Shown here: positions 36,814-46,862 of the stretch, one piece after another
How positions within the stretch are numbered: the stretch's first letter is position 1
Layout of the letters: every line of letters starts with the position of its first letter
Source: Brevundimonas guildfordensis
Lineage (GTDB): Bacteria; Pseudomonadota; Alphaproteobacteria; Caulobacterales; Caulobacteraceae
Length of the DNA: 64,000 nt
NCBI RefSeq assembly: GCF_014836405.1
Contig: NZ_JACSQU010000002.1
Coordinates: 248,001 to 312,000, forward strand
Reading direction: 5' to 3'
Program-made: the position numbers and the translations under genes
Notes under the pieces: generated by a model
Databases searched by the model: none
The model's input: only the letters and a program-made list of their open reading frames with translations
What the model was told of the DNA's origin: nothing

Positions 36814-39447
36814 ATGTCTCGTCGTCTCGCCGCGCGGCCTCTGTTCGCGCTCAGCCTGGCTCTGGCCGCCGCTGCAACGCCCGTTCTGGCGCAGCAGACT
36901 CCGCCGACCCAGGAGGCGGTTCTGGGCCATGCGTCGGGCGATCGCATCACCCGCTCGGCCGACGTGCGCCGCTATTTCGAGGCGCTGCGCGCCGCCAATC
37001 CCGACCGCGTGGTCATCGGCGACTACGCCCAGTCGTGGGAAGGCCGCCCGCTGTTCTGGGCCGCCGTCGGCTCGCCGCGCAACATCGCCCGTCTGGACGC
37101 GATCAAGGCCGCGACCAACGCCTTGGCCGACCCGCGCAAGACTTCGCCCGAGCAGGCCCGCGCCCTGATCAACGACACCCCGGCCATCGTCTGGATGGCC
37201 TATTCCGTCCACGGCAATGAGATCAGCCCCGCCGACGCCGCCCTGGCCGCCGCGCGCCGCCTGACCGACAGCCTCGACGCCGAGGCGCAAGGCTGGCTCG
37301 AGAACGTCGTGGTCGTCTTCGTCCCGACCCAGAACCCCGACGGGCGTGAGCGCTTCATCAACAGCTTCGAGGCGGGCCTGGGCGCCCAGCCCAACGGCGA
37401 CCCCCTGTCGGCCGAGCGGGCCGAGCCGTGGCCGTCCGGCCGCTTCAACCACAATCTGTTCGACCTGAACCGCGACTGGTTCATCCAGTCCCAGCCGGAG
37501 ACGCAAGGGCACTCGGCTCTCATCCGCGAATGGCGCCCGCAGGTGGTGGTCGATTCCCACGAGATGGGCACCGACTCCAGCTTCTTCTTCCCGCCCGAAG
37601 CCCAGCCGCTGAACCCCTGGATCTATCCGCCGATCCTGGACGCCCGCGAGCGCTTCGGCCGCAACACCGCCGGGCGCTTCGATCAGGCCGGGCTGGACTA
37701 TTTCACGCGCGAGACCTTCGACGCCTTCTATCCCGGCTATGGCGACGGCTGGCCCGCCTATTTCGGCGCCGTCTCCATGACCTATGAGCAGGGCTCGTCG
37801 CGCGGTCTGCTGGCGCGCCGGTCGTCGGGCGAGATGCTGACCTACGCCGACACGGTCAAGGGCCACCTGACCGCCACCCTGTCGACCATCGAGACCGCCG
37901 CCCGCGACCGCGAGAAGCTGCTCAGCGACTTCTACGCCTTCCACCGCGACGGGATTTCGGGCGGACGCGGCGCCTATGTCCTGTCGCGCTCCGCCGCCGC
38001 TGACCCGGCCGCCGCCGACAAGCTGGCCGGACTGCTGGTCCGTTCGGGGCTGGAGGTCGGACGCGCCAACGCCGCCTTCTCCGCCTGCGGCCAGACCTAT
38101 CAGGCGGGCGACTACGTCGTGAACCTGTCCCAGCCCCAGCGCCGCATGGCCGAGACCCTGCTGGCCAAGGACGTGCCGCTGGACCCCAAATTCCTCGCCG
38201 AGCAGGAAGCCCGCCGCGCGCGCGGTCTGGGCGATGAGATCTATGATCTGACCGGCTGGTCCCTGCCGCTGCTGTTCAACGTGCCGAGCCAGCGCTGCAC
38301 CGGCGCTCCGTCGGTCCAGACGGCCGCCGTCGGCCCGGAACTGATCCGCCCGGCCGCCGTGGCCTCGGGCGACGCGACCTATGGCTACGCCATCCATCCG
38401 GGCACGGCGGGTATGCGCTTCCTGACCGCCGCCCTGACCGACAAGCTGCCGGTCCGCTCGGTCGAGGAGCCCTTCACCCTGGACGGCCGCGCCTATCCGG
38501 GCGGGACCTTCATCGTGCCCCGCGCCGGTTCGCCCGACGACCTGGACGAGCGTGTCCGCCGTCTGGCCGCAGGCAGCGGCGCCCAGGTGACGCCCCTGGC
38601 CACCTCCTGGGTCTCCAGCGGTCCCAGCGTCGGCTCGGACAAGGCCGCCGTCATCGCCGCCCCGCGCGTCGCCATGGCCTGGGACGACCCGACCGAGCCG
38701 GAGTCCGCCGGTTCCATCCGCCATGTGCTGGAGCGCGAATACGGCTGGCCCGTCACGGCGGTGCGCACCCGCCGCCTGGCGAACGCCGACCTGTCCCGCT
38801 ACCAGGTGCTGATTCTGCCGTCGGGCGGGGACTATAAGCAGGCCCTAGGCGAGAGCGGCGTCGCCAACCTGCGCGCCTGGGTTCAGGCGGGCGGCGTCCT
38901 GATCGGCGTCGGCTCGGCCAGCCGCCTGCTGACGGACGCCGATTCCAAGCTGCTGGAGAGCCGCCGCGAGAGCGCCGTCTCCGGCGACGGCGACAAGGAC
39001 AAGAAGGACGGTGGCAGCGAGATCGCCACCGACGCCGAATACCTGGCCCTGACCGGCCATCACGGCGGCGCGCCCGATCCGGTCGCGGGCGTCCTGGCCA
39101 GCGCCGTGGTCGACAACGAACACTGGCTGGGCGCGGGCGTCGCCCCGACCCTCAGCGTCATGGTGCGCGGCTCGGACATCTATGCGCCGCTGGCCCGCGA
39201 CCAGGGAACCAACGTCGTGCGTCTGGCCGGCCCGGATCAGGTGCTGGCGTCCGGCCAGCTGTGGGCCGAGAACCGCCGCCAGCTGGCCTACAAGCCGGTC
39301 GCCATGGCCTCAGAGGTTGGTCGCGGCCAGGTGGTCGCCTTCACCCAGGACGTGACCATGCGCGCCTTTCTGGAAGGGCTGAAGCCGCTGTTCCTCAACG
39401 CCGTCTTCCGCGGTCCGGCCCACACCTCGGGGACCAAGGGGAACTGA
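36814..39447 (+). CDS. M14 family zinc carboxypeptidase, secreted
   Basis: 877 residues with a signal peptide ending TPVLAQ. M14 catalytic domain: zinc ligands His133 and Glu136 in SVHGNEISP and His249 in VVVDSHEMG, with FVPTQNPDGRERF and FDLNRDWF between. The long C-terminal part (about 420-877) includes a class-I glutaminase-like fold region (QVLILPSGGDYKQAL, VLIGVGSASRLL), a layout seen in large bacterial M14 proteins. It is likely periplasmic or secreted and degrades peptides, like the S46 enzymes of this genome. Isolated gene. Confidence 0.9.
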   Translation: MSRRLAARPLFALSLALAAAATPVLAQQTPPTQEAVLGHASGDRITRSADVRRYFEALRAANPDRVVIGDYAQSWEGRPLFWAAVGSPRNIARLDAIKAATNALADPRKTSPEQARALINDTPAIVWMAYSVHGNEISPADAALAAARRLTDSLDAEAQGWLENVVVVFVPTQNPDGRERFINSFEAGLGAQPNGDPLSAERAEPWPSGRFNHNLFDLNRDWFIQSQPETQGHSALIREWRPQVVVDSHEMGTDSSFFFPPEAQPLNPWIYPPILDARERFGRNTAGRFDQAGLDYFTRETFDAFYPGYGDGWPAYFGAVSMTYEQGSSRGLLARRSSGEMLTYADTVKGHLTATLSTIETAARDREKLLSDFYAFHRDGISGGRGAYVLSRSAAADPAAADKLAGLLVRSGLEVGRANAAFSACGQTYQAGDYVVNLSQPQRRMAETLLAKDVPLDPKFLAEQEARRARGLGDEIYDLTGWSLPLLFNVPSQRCTGAPSVQTAAVGPELIRPAAVASGDATYGYAIHPGTAGMRFLTAALTDKLPVRSVEEPFTLDGRAYPGGTFIVPRAGSPDDLDERVRRLAAGSGAQVTPLATSWVSSGPSVGSDKAAVIAAPRVAMAWDDPTEPESAGSIRHVLEREYGWPVTAVRTRRLANADLSRYQVLILPSGGDYKQALGESGVANLRAWVQAGGVLIGVGSASRLLTDADSKLLESRRESAVSGDGDKDKKDGGSEIATDAEYLALTGHHGGAPDPVAGVLASAVVDNEHWLGAGVAPTLSVMVRGSDIYAPLARDQGTNVVRLAGPDQVLASGQLWAENRRQLAYKPVAMASEVGRGQVVAFTQDVTMRAFLEGLKPLFLNAVFRGPAHTSGTKGN

Positions 39448-39468
39448 AGCGGATGAAGGGGAGGGGCG

Positions 39469-41796
39469 TCAGCGCCCCTTCCTGAACGCCTCGGCCTTTT
39501 CGGCGGCCGCCTCCTTGCGCCAGCGTTTGGGGGCGGCTTTGTCGACCTCCTCGCCCGCGCCGGTCAGCGCCTCGTTGGCGAATTCGAGGTCGAGGAGCTT
39601 CATCTTCTTGATCTCGTCGCGCAGGCGGGCGGCTTCCTCGAACTCGAGGTTGGCGGCGGCCTCGCGCATGCGGCCTTCCAGATCCTTGAGGGCGGCCTGG
39701 AAGTTGGAGCCGACGAAGGGCTTGGCCTCCTCGGCGACGCCGGGGCGGGTCAGGCGGTCTAGGTCGCGGGACTCATAGGGACTGTCGAGAATCTCCTTGA
39801 TGTCGCGCTTGACCGTCTCGGGCGTGATGCCGTGTTCGAGGTTGTAGGCCTGCTGCTTCTCGCGGCGACGGTCGGTCTCGGCGATGGCGCGCTCCATCGA
39901 GCCGGTCATGCGGTCGGCGTAGAGGATGACGCGGCCGTCGACGTTGCGCGCGGCGCGGCCGATGGTCTGGATCAGGGAGGTTTCGGAGCGCAGGAAGCCC
40001 TCCTTGTCCGCGTCGAGGATGGCGACCAGGCCGCACTCGGGGATGTCGAGGCCCTCGCGCAGCAGGTTGATGCCGATCAGGCAGTCGAACGACCCCAGCC
40101 GCAGGTCGCGCAGGATCTCGATCCGTTCCAGGGTGTCGACGTCGGAGTGCATGTAGCGGACGCGCACCCCCTGTTCGTGCATGTATTCGGTCAGGTCCTC
40201 GGCCATCTTCTTGGTCAGGGTGGTGACGAGGCTGCGGTAGCCGGCGCGGCTGGTCGCCTTCACCTCGTCGATGACGTCGTCGACCTGGTTGCGGGTGGCG
40301 CCGGAGACGGGGCGGATCTCGACCGGGGGGTCGATCAGGCCGGTGGGGCGGATGACCTGTTCGGTGAAGACGCCGCCGGTCTTGTCCAGCTCCCAGGCGC
40401 CGGGGGTGGCCGAGACGAAGACCGTCTGGGGCCGCATGGCGTCCCATTCCTCGAACTTCAGCGGGCGGTTGTCGATGGCCGACGGCAGGCGGAAGCCGTA
40501 CTCGGCCAGGGTCGATTTGCGGCGGTAGTCGCCGCGATACATGGCGCCGATCTGGCCGACGGTGACGTGGCTCTCGTCCACGAACAGCAGGGCGTTGTCA
40601 GGGATGTATTCGAAGAAGGTGGGCGGCGGCTCGCCCGGCGCGCGGCCGGTCAGCCAGCGGCTGTAGTTCTCGATGCCGGCGCAGGAGCCGGTGGCCTCCA
40701 TCATCTCCAGATCGAAGCGGGTGCGTTGTTCGAGGCGCTGAGCCTCCAGCAGCTTGCCGTTCTCGACCATCCAGTCGAGCGTCTCCTTCAGCTCGGCCTT
40801 GATGCCGGTGATCGCCTGGTTGAGCGTCGGGCGCGGGGTGACGTAGTGGCTGGCGGCGTAGACGGTGACTTCGTCCAGCGCATTGGTCTTCTTGCCGGTC
40901 AGGGGGTCGAACTCGTCGATGGCCTCGATCTCGTCGCCGAACAGGCTGATGCGCCAGGCGCGGTCCTCGAGGTGGACGGGGAAGATCTCCAGCGTGTCGC
41001 CGCGCTTGCGGAACATGCCGCGCTCGAAATGCAGGTCGTTGCGCTTGTACTGCAGGGCGATGAGGTCGGCGCGCAGCTTGGCCTCGTCGATCTGGTCGCC
41101 GACCTTCAGGCCGAAGGTCATGGCGGTGTAGGTCTCGACCGAGCCGATACCGTAGATGCAGCTGACCGAGGCGACGACGATCACGTCGTCCCGCTCCAGG
41201 ATCGCGCGGGTGGCGGCGTGGCGCATCCGGTCGATCTGTTCGTTGATCGAGCTGTCTTTTTCTATGTAGGTGTCGGTGCGCGGGACGTAGGCCTCGGGCT
41301 GGTAGTAGTCGTAGTAGCTGACGAAATACTCGACCGCATTGTCGGGGAAGAAGGCCTTGAACTCGGAATAGAGCTGGGCCGCCAGCGTCTTGTTGTGGGC
41401 CAGGATCAGGGCCGGGCGCTGGGTCTGTTCGATCACCTTGGCCATGGTGAAGGTCTTGCCCGAGCCGGTGACGCCCAGCAGCACCTGCTCGCGGTCGCCC
41501 TCATCGGCCTGGGCGACGAGCTCGGCGATGGCGGCGGGCTGGTCGCCGGCCGGCTGGTATTTGGTCTCCAGCCGGAAGGGGATGCGCTTCTTGCCGGTCG
41601 GTCGCTCGGGGCGGTGGGGCACCCAGTCGGTCGGGGCGGCGGGCGCCTCTTCGGGCGTCAGGCGCGGACCGCTCACCGGCGCGAACATCGGCGCGCGGCC
41701 GTGATCGAAGGCGACGGGGGCCTCTTTCAGACCGGGATTAGGCGTGTGGACGGGCTTGGTCAGCTTCTGGGGCGGTGTCGCGGGAGAACGGGCCAT
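39469..41796 (-). CDS. uvrB: Excinuclease ABC subunit B
   Basis: DNA-damage verification helicase of nucleotide excision repair. 775 residues from the ATG giving [10 protein letters not shown]. An extra N-terminal tail of about 75 residues, rich in Pro and Lys, precedes the usual [17 protein letters not shown]. Walker [13 protein letters not shown], the beta-hairpin region [30 protein letters not shown], helicase motif QTIGRAARN, and a C-terminal UVR motif ([21 protein letters not shown]). UvrC is encoded at 50905, on the other strand. Confidence 0.97.
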   Translation of the reverse strand: MARSPATPPQKLTKPVHTPNPGLKEAPVAFDHGRAPMFAPVSGPRLTPEEAPAAPTDWVPHRPERPTGKKRIPFRLETKYQPAGDQPAAIAELVAQADEGDREQVLLGVTGSGKTFTMAKVIEQTQRPALILAHNKTLAAQLYSEFKAFFPDNAVEYFVSYYDYYQPEAYVPRTDTYIEKDSSINEQIDRMRHAATRAILERDDVIVVASVSCIYGIGSVETYTAMTFGLKVGDQIDEAKLRADLIALQYKRNDLHFERGMFRKRGDTLEIFPVHLEDRAWRISLFGDEIEAIDEFDPLTGKKTNALDEVTVYAASHYVTPRPTLNQAITGIKAELKETLDWMVENGKLLEAQRLEQRTRFDLEMMEATGSCAGIENYSRWLTGRAPGEPPPTFFEYIPDNALLFVDESHVTVGQIGAMYRGDYRRKSTLAEYGFRLPSAIDNRPLKFEEWDAMRPQTVFVSATPGAWELDKTGGVFTEQVIRPTGLIDPPVEIRPVSGATRNQVDDVIDEVKATSRAGYRSLVTTLTKKMAEDLTEYMHEQGVRVRYMHSDVDTLERIEILRDLRLGSFDCLIGINLLREGLDIPECGLVAILDADKEGFLRSETSLIQTIGRAARNVDGRVILYADRMTGSMERAIAETDRRREKQQAYNLEHGITPETVKRDIKEILDSPYESRDLDRLTRPGVAEEAKPFVGSNFQAALKDLEGRMREAAANLEFEEAARLRDEIKKMKLLDLEFANEALTGAGEEVDKAAPKRWRKEAAAEKAEAFRKGR

Positions 41797-41925
41797 GAAC
41801 ATCAAGGTAATGCGCGCGCCTGCGCGACGCTAGGGCGAGACGCGCCGCGATTTCGATAAACGCTGGCGTGTGAAACGACGATTTCCCACTTGTGCCGCAC
41901 AGGGCCCGTCGCCAAGGTCCGCGCC

Positions 41926-43062
41926 ATGAGTGAGCTTCGCGACGTCTTCATCACCGGGACCGGCGCCGTCCTGCCCGGCGAGCGGATCGGCAACGATCGG
42001 ATGGAGGACTTCATCGGCCGGATCGGCGGGCGGCCGTCCGCCGTGGGACGCCGCGCGCTGCGCTGGAACGGGATCGAGGGGCGGCACTACGCCCTGGACG
42101 CCGATGGGGCGCCGCTGCACTCCAACGCCTCCATGTGCGCCGAAGCGGTGCGGGCGGCGCTGGACGAAGCGGGGCTGAGCCTAGGCGATTTGCAGCATCT
42201 GGGGGCGGCGGCGACGCAGGGCGACTACCTGGTGCCCGGCCACGCCAGCGCCGTTCAGGCCGAACTGGGCGCGGGGCCGCTGGAGGCGTTTAGCTATCAG
42301 TCCGTCTGCGCCAGCGCCCTGATGGCGGCCAAGGGGGCGTGGCTGAGCGTGCGCGCGGCCGAGGCGGACGTCGCCGCCGCCTGTGCAGGCGAGTTTTCCT
42401 CACGCTGGTTCCGGCCGCATTTCTATGAGGGCACGGCGCTGGTGGACGACAAGGGGCGAGCGCGGATCGAGGCGGACTTCTTGCGCTTCACCCTGTCGGA
42501 CGGGGCGGGCGCCGTGGTGATGGAGCCGAAGCCGAAGCCCGAGGGGCTGAGCCTCAAGGTCGAGTGGATCGACATGACTTCCCTGGCGGGGCGTTTCGAT
42601 CCCTGCATGTGGGCCGGGTCGACGCCGGAAGCGCGCGCCGACATGACCAGCGCCTGGAGTCACGCCGGGCCGGCGGCGGCCCATGCGGCGGGGGCGGTGG
42701 CGCTGTTGCAGGACTTCGACCTGCTGAAGATCGTCATTCGCGCCTGGATCGGCGTCTGGCTGGAGAAGGTGGACGCGGGACGGATCGTGCCGGATCAGGT
42801 CGATCACCTGCTCTGTCATTATTCGGCGCGGTCGCTGCGTCAGGAGATTGTCGGCCTGCTGGAAAGCACGGCCGCCATGATCCCGGAGGAGAAGTGGTTC
42901 ACGACCCTGGCCGACAGCGGCAATGTCGGCTCGGCCTCGATCTGGATCATGCTGGACGCCTTCCTGAAATCGGGACGCGGAAAGCGCGGAGACAAGGTGC
43001 TGTGCATCGTGCCCGAGAGCGGGCGGGCGATGATCGGCTTCATGATGCTGGAGATTGTGTGA
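41926..43062 (+). CDS. Beta-ketoacyl synthase III family, StlD/DarB-like
   Basis: 378 residues. A thiolase-fold condensing enzyme with a complete catalytic triad: Cys128 (YQSVCASALM), His298 (LLCHYSARSL), Asn333 (DSGNVGSASIW). The N-terminal VFITGTGAVLPGERIGN and the RWNGIEGRHYALD segment recall the StlD/DarB ketosynthases that make alkylresorcinol or cyclohexanedione products, rather than housekeeping FabH (recalled similarity). The stop shares a base with the next start (TGATG), and the third gene follows with GTGA, so three proteins are made from coupled cistrons. Likely makes a fatty-acid-derived small molecule or lipid (inference). Confidence 0.82.
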   Translation: MSELRDVFITGTGAVLPGERIGNDRMEDFIGRIGGRPSAVGRRALRWNGIEGRHYALDADGAPLHSNASMCAEAVRAALDEAGLSLGDLQHLGAAATQGDYLVPGHASAVQAELGAGPLEAFSYQSVCASALMAAKGAWLSVRAAEADVAAACAGEFSSRWFRPHFYEGTALVDDKGRARIEADFLRFTLSDGAGAVVMEPKPKPEGLSLKVEWIDMTSLAGRFDPCMWAGSTPEARADMTSAWSHAGPAAAHAAGAVALLQDFDLLKIVIRAWIGVWLEKVDAGRIVPDQVDHLLCHYSARSLRQEIVGLLESTAAMIPEEKWFTTLADSGNVGSASIWIMLDAFLKSGRGKRGDKVLCIVPESGRAMIGFMMLEIV

Positions 43063-43742
43063 TGGCGGAACGCGAAGCCGAGGCGGCGGTGGCCGAGACC
43101 CAACGGAAGCTGGCGGTGGTCTTCGCCGATTTCGAGCAGCGGCTGGAGGCGACGCCCCTGATCCGCAAGCTGACGCGCGGACGGTTCGAGCTCGCCGACT
43201 ACCACGCCTTCCTGATCAACCTGCGCCAGCAGGTAAAGGACGGGGCGCTGTGGATGAGCCGAGCGGCGTCGAACATCGGCGAGGACCATCTGGAGCTGCG
43301 CTCGACCCTGATGCGCCATGCGGTGACGGAGCATCGGGACTTCCGCCTGCTGGAGGCCGACTTCACAGCCTCGGGCGGGGCGCTGGATGACATTCAGTCG
43401 GCGCCGAAGAATGTGGGCTCTGAGGCCCTGTCGGCGTGGATGTTCCATGAGGCGTCGAAGCCCGATCCGTTCGGCCTGCTGGGGGCCATGTTCATCATCG
43501 AGGGACTGGGCTCGATCAAGGCGCGGCCGTGGGGGCTGAAGGTGCAGGAGCGGCTGGCGCTGCCCGACGAGGCGGTGCGCTTCCTGCTGTATCACGGCGA
43601 CAACGACGCCGAGCACATGAAGGAGTTCGAGGAGATGTTGGGCATGGTCCTGCCCGATCCCTTCATCGCCGAACGCATTGTCGTCACCGCCAAAGTCACG
43701 GCCCGCCTCTACGCCCTGCAGATCGAGGAGATCGCGGCGTGA
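43062..43742 (+). CDS. Haem-oxygenase-like diiron enzyme ('iron-containing redox enzyme' family)
   Basis: 226 residues, all-helical, of the TenA/PqqC/UndA-like superfamily. Candidate metal ligands in the expected helices are His86 and Glu90 (LMRHAVTEHRDF), Glu147 (FIIEGLG), His178, Asp182 and His185 (YHGDNDAEH). Relatives are oxidases, N-oxygenases and the fatty-acid decarboxylase UndA. It is translationally coupled on both sides: TGATG with the ketosynthase and GTGA with the next gene. This suggests it acts on the ketosynthase product. The exact reaction cannot be inferred. Confidence 0.82.
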   Translation: MAEREAEAAVAETQRKLAVVFADFEQRLEATPLIRKLTRGRFELADYHAFLINLRQQVKDGALWMSRAASNIGEDHLELRSTLMRHAVTEHRDFRLLEADFTASGGALDDIQSAPKNVGSEALSAWMFHEASKPDPFGLLGAMFIIEGLGSIKARPWGLKVQERLALPDEAVRFLLYHGDNDAEHMKEFEEMLGMVLPDPFIAERIVVTAKVTARLYALQIEEIAA

Positions 43743-44668
43743 GATACTACAAGCCGGGGGAGGATCCGTTCGACCCCGCGCGGTTCGATCCCAAGGATCC
43801 CGATCCGTGGATGGCGCTGTATCTGGACCACAGCCTGCCGATCGATGACGGGGCCAAGCGCGATCTGTTGCTGGGGGCGCGGTCGCGGTCGCGGCGCTGG
43901 CTGTTCCCGGTGGCGCGGCCGCTGGTGTTCCTGTTCTTCTGTCTGGTGAAGGTGCTGCGGGTCATTTCGCCGAAATACCCGAACCTGAACGGTCTGCTGC
44001 ACAAAACCATCCACTGGGGACTGCGGACCTTCGCCACGCCCGAGGCCAACCGGGTGATCCTGCGGCACTTCCACGTCGGGTCCGAACTGACCGCCTTCGT
44101 GCGCGAGAACGCGGGCGTGGGCGACAAGGTGACCAAATGGCCGCTGACGCCGACGCGGCTGAAGGACATCGAGCCGGACCTGTTCCTTCAGCACGACCTG
44201 AACATCTTCAACTTTGTCATCGAGATGAACGCGGCCCTGCGCGCTGAGGGGCGTGAGCTGACGCCGCCCGAACGCATCGATTTCTCCATGATCTCGCACG
44301 AGTTTCCGCCGTTCGAGGAGTTTCCGCGCAAATGGCACAACTTCGTCGACGTGCAGACGGCGGTGGAGTTCTACACCCCCATCTACGCCCTGATGCTGCC
44401 GAGGGACGACTTCGTGCGGGCGTCCAGTTCGCTGCAGCTGGATGAGGTGATGGCCATCTATATCGCCCGCATCCTGGGCACGAGCTACCACATGGCCTTC
44501 GTCAAGAACGGTCATCCGCTGGTGGCGCTGTCGACGCTGCAGGCGGGCTATCGGCTGATGATGCATGGGCTGGATTCGGAGGCCATGCACGGCTGGCTGC
44601 GGGTGATGAAGGCGCGTCAGGCGGCGGGCTTGCCGCTCGACCCGGCCAACTCGGGCGCACCGAAGTAG
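43739..44668 (+). CDS. Conserved protein of unknown function, third gene of ketosynthase cassette
   Basis: 309 residues from a GTG overlapping the previous stop. A basic stretch followed by one hydrophobic segment (ARPLVFLFFCLVKVLRVI, about 58-75) suggests membrane association. The rest is soluble-looking and unusually rich in His, with HKTIHWG, RHFHVGSE, QHDLNIFNF, SHEFPP, KWHNF and TSYHMAF, reminiscent of a metal site. I recognise no characterised family. The coupled position implies it works with the ketosynthase and the diiron enzyme. Confidence 0.75.
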   Translation: MRYYKPGEDPFDPARFDPKDPDPWMALYLDHSLPIDDGAKRDLLLGARSRSRRWLFPVARPLVFLFFCLVKVLRVISPKYPNLNGLLHKTIHWGLRTFATPEANRVILRHFHVGSELTAFVRENAGVGDKVTKWPLTPTRLKDIEPDLFLQHDLNIFNFVIEMNAALRAEGRELTPPERIDFSMISHEFPPFEEFPRKWHNFVDVQTAVEFYTPIYALMLPRDDFVRASSSLQLDEVMAIYIARILGTSYHMAFVKNGHPLVALSTLQAGYRLMMHGLDSEAMHGWLRVMKARQAAGLPLDPANSGAPK

Positions 44669-44728
44669 GGCGAGCAGCTGCTGTCTTTTCCGCTGGCGCG
44701 CAGCGCGGCGGCTGCTAGCGTGGCTGTC

Positions 44729-45991
44729 ATGAAATCGGCGCGCTCCTTCCTGACCTCTCTCAGCACGCTTGTGCTGTTGTCGCTGGTGCTCGGCCTGCTG
44801 GCCGGGGCGGCGGCGCAGCGGTGGGGGCTGCCGGGCGGCCATGTCACGGCGGACTTCATCCAGGCGCTGGGCCAGCTGTGGCTCAATGCGCTGCGGATGA
44901 CGATCATTCCTTTGGTGTTCAGCCTGCTGGTGACGGGCATCGCCTCCATCGCCGATGCGGCGCGGACCGGGCGTCTGGCGCTGAAGGCGGTGGCCTGGTT
45001 CGGGGGGCTGATCGTTTTTGCGACGATCTACGCCGTTGCCGCAGCCTATGGGCTGCACGCCGTCTGGCCGATTGATCCCGAAGGCGCGCGACTGCTGCTG
45101 GCGATCAAGCCGGAGGGCGCCGAAGGCCTGGGAGCCGGCGCGCCGTTCAGTGAGTTCGTCAAGACCATCGCCCCGTCCAACCCGATCCGCGCGGCGGCCG
45201 AGGACGCCATTCTCGGCATGGTGGTGTTCGCCGTCTTCTTCGGGTTTGCGGCGTCCGGCCTGCCGGAACGACTGCGCGCGCCGCTGATCACCTTCTTCGA
45301 GGCGGTCGGCGAGACGATGATCGTCATCGTCCGCTGGGTGCTGAAGGCGGCGCCGCTGGGCGTCTTCGCCCTGTCGATCGGGGTGGGGCTGACGGCGGGG
45401 GCCAGCGCCGCGGGCGTGCTGCTGCACTATGTGGCGCTGATCTCGATCGCCTGCATCGGCATCGGCCTGATCTTCTACCCGCTGGCCGTGATCTTTGGCC
45501 GGGTTTCGCTGGGGCGCTTTGCGCGGGCGGCGGCGCCGGCGCAGGTGGTGGCCTTCTCGACGCAGTCGTCGCTAGCGAGCCTGCCGGTCATGGTCGAGCG
45601 GGCGGTCGACATGCTGGGCGTCAAGCGGGCGACGGCGGGTCTGGTCCTGCCGCTGGCGGTGGCGGTGTTCCGCATCACCAGCCCGGTCGCCAACCTGGGC
45701 GTCGCCATCTATTGCGCCCATCTGTTCGGACTGGATCCGTCGGCCGGGCAACTGCTGGCCGCCATGCTCACGGCGGTGCTGATCTCGATCGGCACCGTGG
45801 GCCTGCCGGGCCAGGCAAGCTTCTTCGCCTCCATCGCCCCCATCTGCATCGCCATGGGGGTGCCGCTAGAGCTGCTGCCGCTGCTGCTGGCCGTCGAGGT
45901 CGTCCCCGACATCTTCCGCACCCTGGGCAACGTCACCGCCGATCTGGCCGTGGTTCGCATCGTTCAGGGCGGGGAGGCGGCGCCGGACTGA
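44729..45991 (+). CDS. Dicarboxylate/amino acid:cation symporter (DAACS family)
   Basis: 420 residues with about eight membrane helices and the two re-entrant loops. Family motifs: LRMTIIPLVFSLLVTGI, a serine-rich loop FSTQSSLASLPVMVE, and the VLPLAVAVFRITSPV and TVGLPGQASFFAS regions. Transports glutamate, aspartate or C4-dicarboxylates with Na+ or H+. The start is the ATG at 44729; a GTG three codons earlier is also possible. Not obviously linked to the preceding cassette. Confidence 0.92.
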   Translation: MKSARSFLTSLSTLVLLSLVLGLLAGAAAQRWGLPGGHVTADFIQALGQLWLNALRMTIIPLVFSLLVTGIASIADAARTGRLALKAVAWFGGLIVFATIYAVAAAYGLHAVWPIDPEGARLLLAIKPEGAEGLGAGAPFSEFVKTIAPSNPIRAAAEDAILGMVVFAVFFGFAASGLPERLRAPLITFFEAVGETMIVIVRWVLKAAPLGVFALSIGVGLTAGASAAGVLLHYVALISIACIGIGLIFYPLAVIFGRVSLGRFARAAAPAQVVAFSTQSSLASLPVMVERAVDMLGVKRATAGLVLPLAVAVFRITSPVANLGVAIYCAHLFGLDPSAGQLLAAMLTAVLISIGTVGLPGQASFFASIAPICIAMGVPLELLPLLLAVEVVPDIFRTLGNVTADLAVVRIVQGGEAAPD

Positions 45992-45999
45992 GGCTTTTC

Positions 46000-46218
46000 T
46001 CAGTCCTCCATCGCCTCAAACATCGCCTCGGCCTCATCGAAGGTGTCGTAATCGAGACGATCGGGCGGGCGCACGATGACGAAGCGGGTAAGGACGGGGG
46101 CGGCGGGTTCGGGACGCCGGTCCCACTGCCAGAAGGTGCGGTCGAGCCGGCTTTGCAGAAGGGTCCACTCGCCTGCTTCTCCCTGAGGCGGCTTCGGCGG
46201 CGGAACGGTCTGTCTCAT
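46000..46218 (-). CDS. Small hypothetical protein
   Basis: 72 residues from ATG 46218, preceded by GGGAG at good spacing. Proline-rich start (MRQTVPPPKPPQGEAGEW), a central VLTRFVIVRPPDRLDYDTFDEA and an acidic end. No family recognised. It converges with the symporter gene 9 bp away. Confidence 0.6.
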   Translation of the reverse strand: MRQTVPPPKPPQGEAGEWTLLQSRLDRTFWQWDRRPEPAAPVLTRFVIVRPPDRLDYDTFDEAEAMFEAMED

Positions 46219-46415
46219 CAGCGTCTCCCTGTGCGGGGTCAGCAAAGCGCGGCTGGAGCGGTGTGTCAAAGCGCGTCAAACAAGCGGAACCGTTGGCTGC
46301 GGTCGGGATTGATGCGGCCTTGGCGCAACATGCGGCGCCGTCCTTGCAGCTTGGCTGCAGATGGGATGCGACCCTAAGGCGAAAATGAGGCATGCTGTCG
46401 TCAGGAGAATATGCG

Positions 46416-46742
46416 ATGACCAAGTCCAGCAATGAATCCGACGCCCGCGCCGCCCTGCGCGTGGTCTCCTCGCCGGAAGCCGAGGTCTATGACCTGATGC
46501 GCGCGCCCGAAACCACCGCCGAACGGGTCAAGCGCCTGCAGGCCGAAGCCCGCGCCCTCGCCCTTGAACAGGTCGAGGCGCTTGAAGCCGCCCTGTGCAA
46601 GGCCGCCGATATGGCCAAGGAGATCGCCGACGGCGGCGACGCCTATCCGGTCGGCGCCCGCGAACTGGCCGCCCGTCTGGTCTCTGATCTGCCCGCCAAG
46701 GCCGAGACGATGAAGGCCATCGTGGCCAAGAGCCATCCTTAG
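46416..46742 (+). CDS. Conserved small helical protein
   Basis: 108 residues; start set by AGGAG at 46403-46407. Strongly helical and charged (ERVKRLQAEARALALEQVEALEAALCKAADMAKEI), probably a coiled coil, ending with DLPAKAETMKAIVAKS. No membrane segment or signal. I do not recognise a characterised family. Isolated. Confidence 0.7.
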   Translation: MTKSSNESDARAALRVVSSPEAEVYDLMRAPETTAERVKRLQAEARALALEQVEALEAALCKAADMAKEIADGGDAYPVGARELAARLVSDLPAKAETMKAIVAKSHP

Positions 46743-46820
46743 TCGGCCTCGGTCAGAAGGCTCAGCCTTCTCGACCCGACGCGGCCTGGGGGCTGCGCGC
46801 CTGCGCCTCCCTTGAGCGCC

Positions 46821-46850
46821 GTCATCCTCGGGCTTGACCTGAGGATCCAG
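46821..46850. repeat. Intergenic palindromic repeat of the TCATCCTCGGGCTTGACC type
   Basis: ATCCTCGGG-CTTGA-CCTGAGGAT forms an imperfect hairpin. This sequence, typically GTCATCCTCGGGCTTGACCC, is a common dispersed intergenic palindrome in alphaproteobacteria (recalled). It lies between convergent genes. Confidence 0.65.
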
Positions 46851-46862
46851 CAAGCGCGGGGG

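Noticed and set aside
46755..46771. AGAAGGCT-C-AGCCTTCT palindrome after the small helical-protein gene
   Set aside because: The single-base centre leaves no room for an RNA hairpin loop without losing pairs and there is no T-run, so it was not called a terminator.
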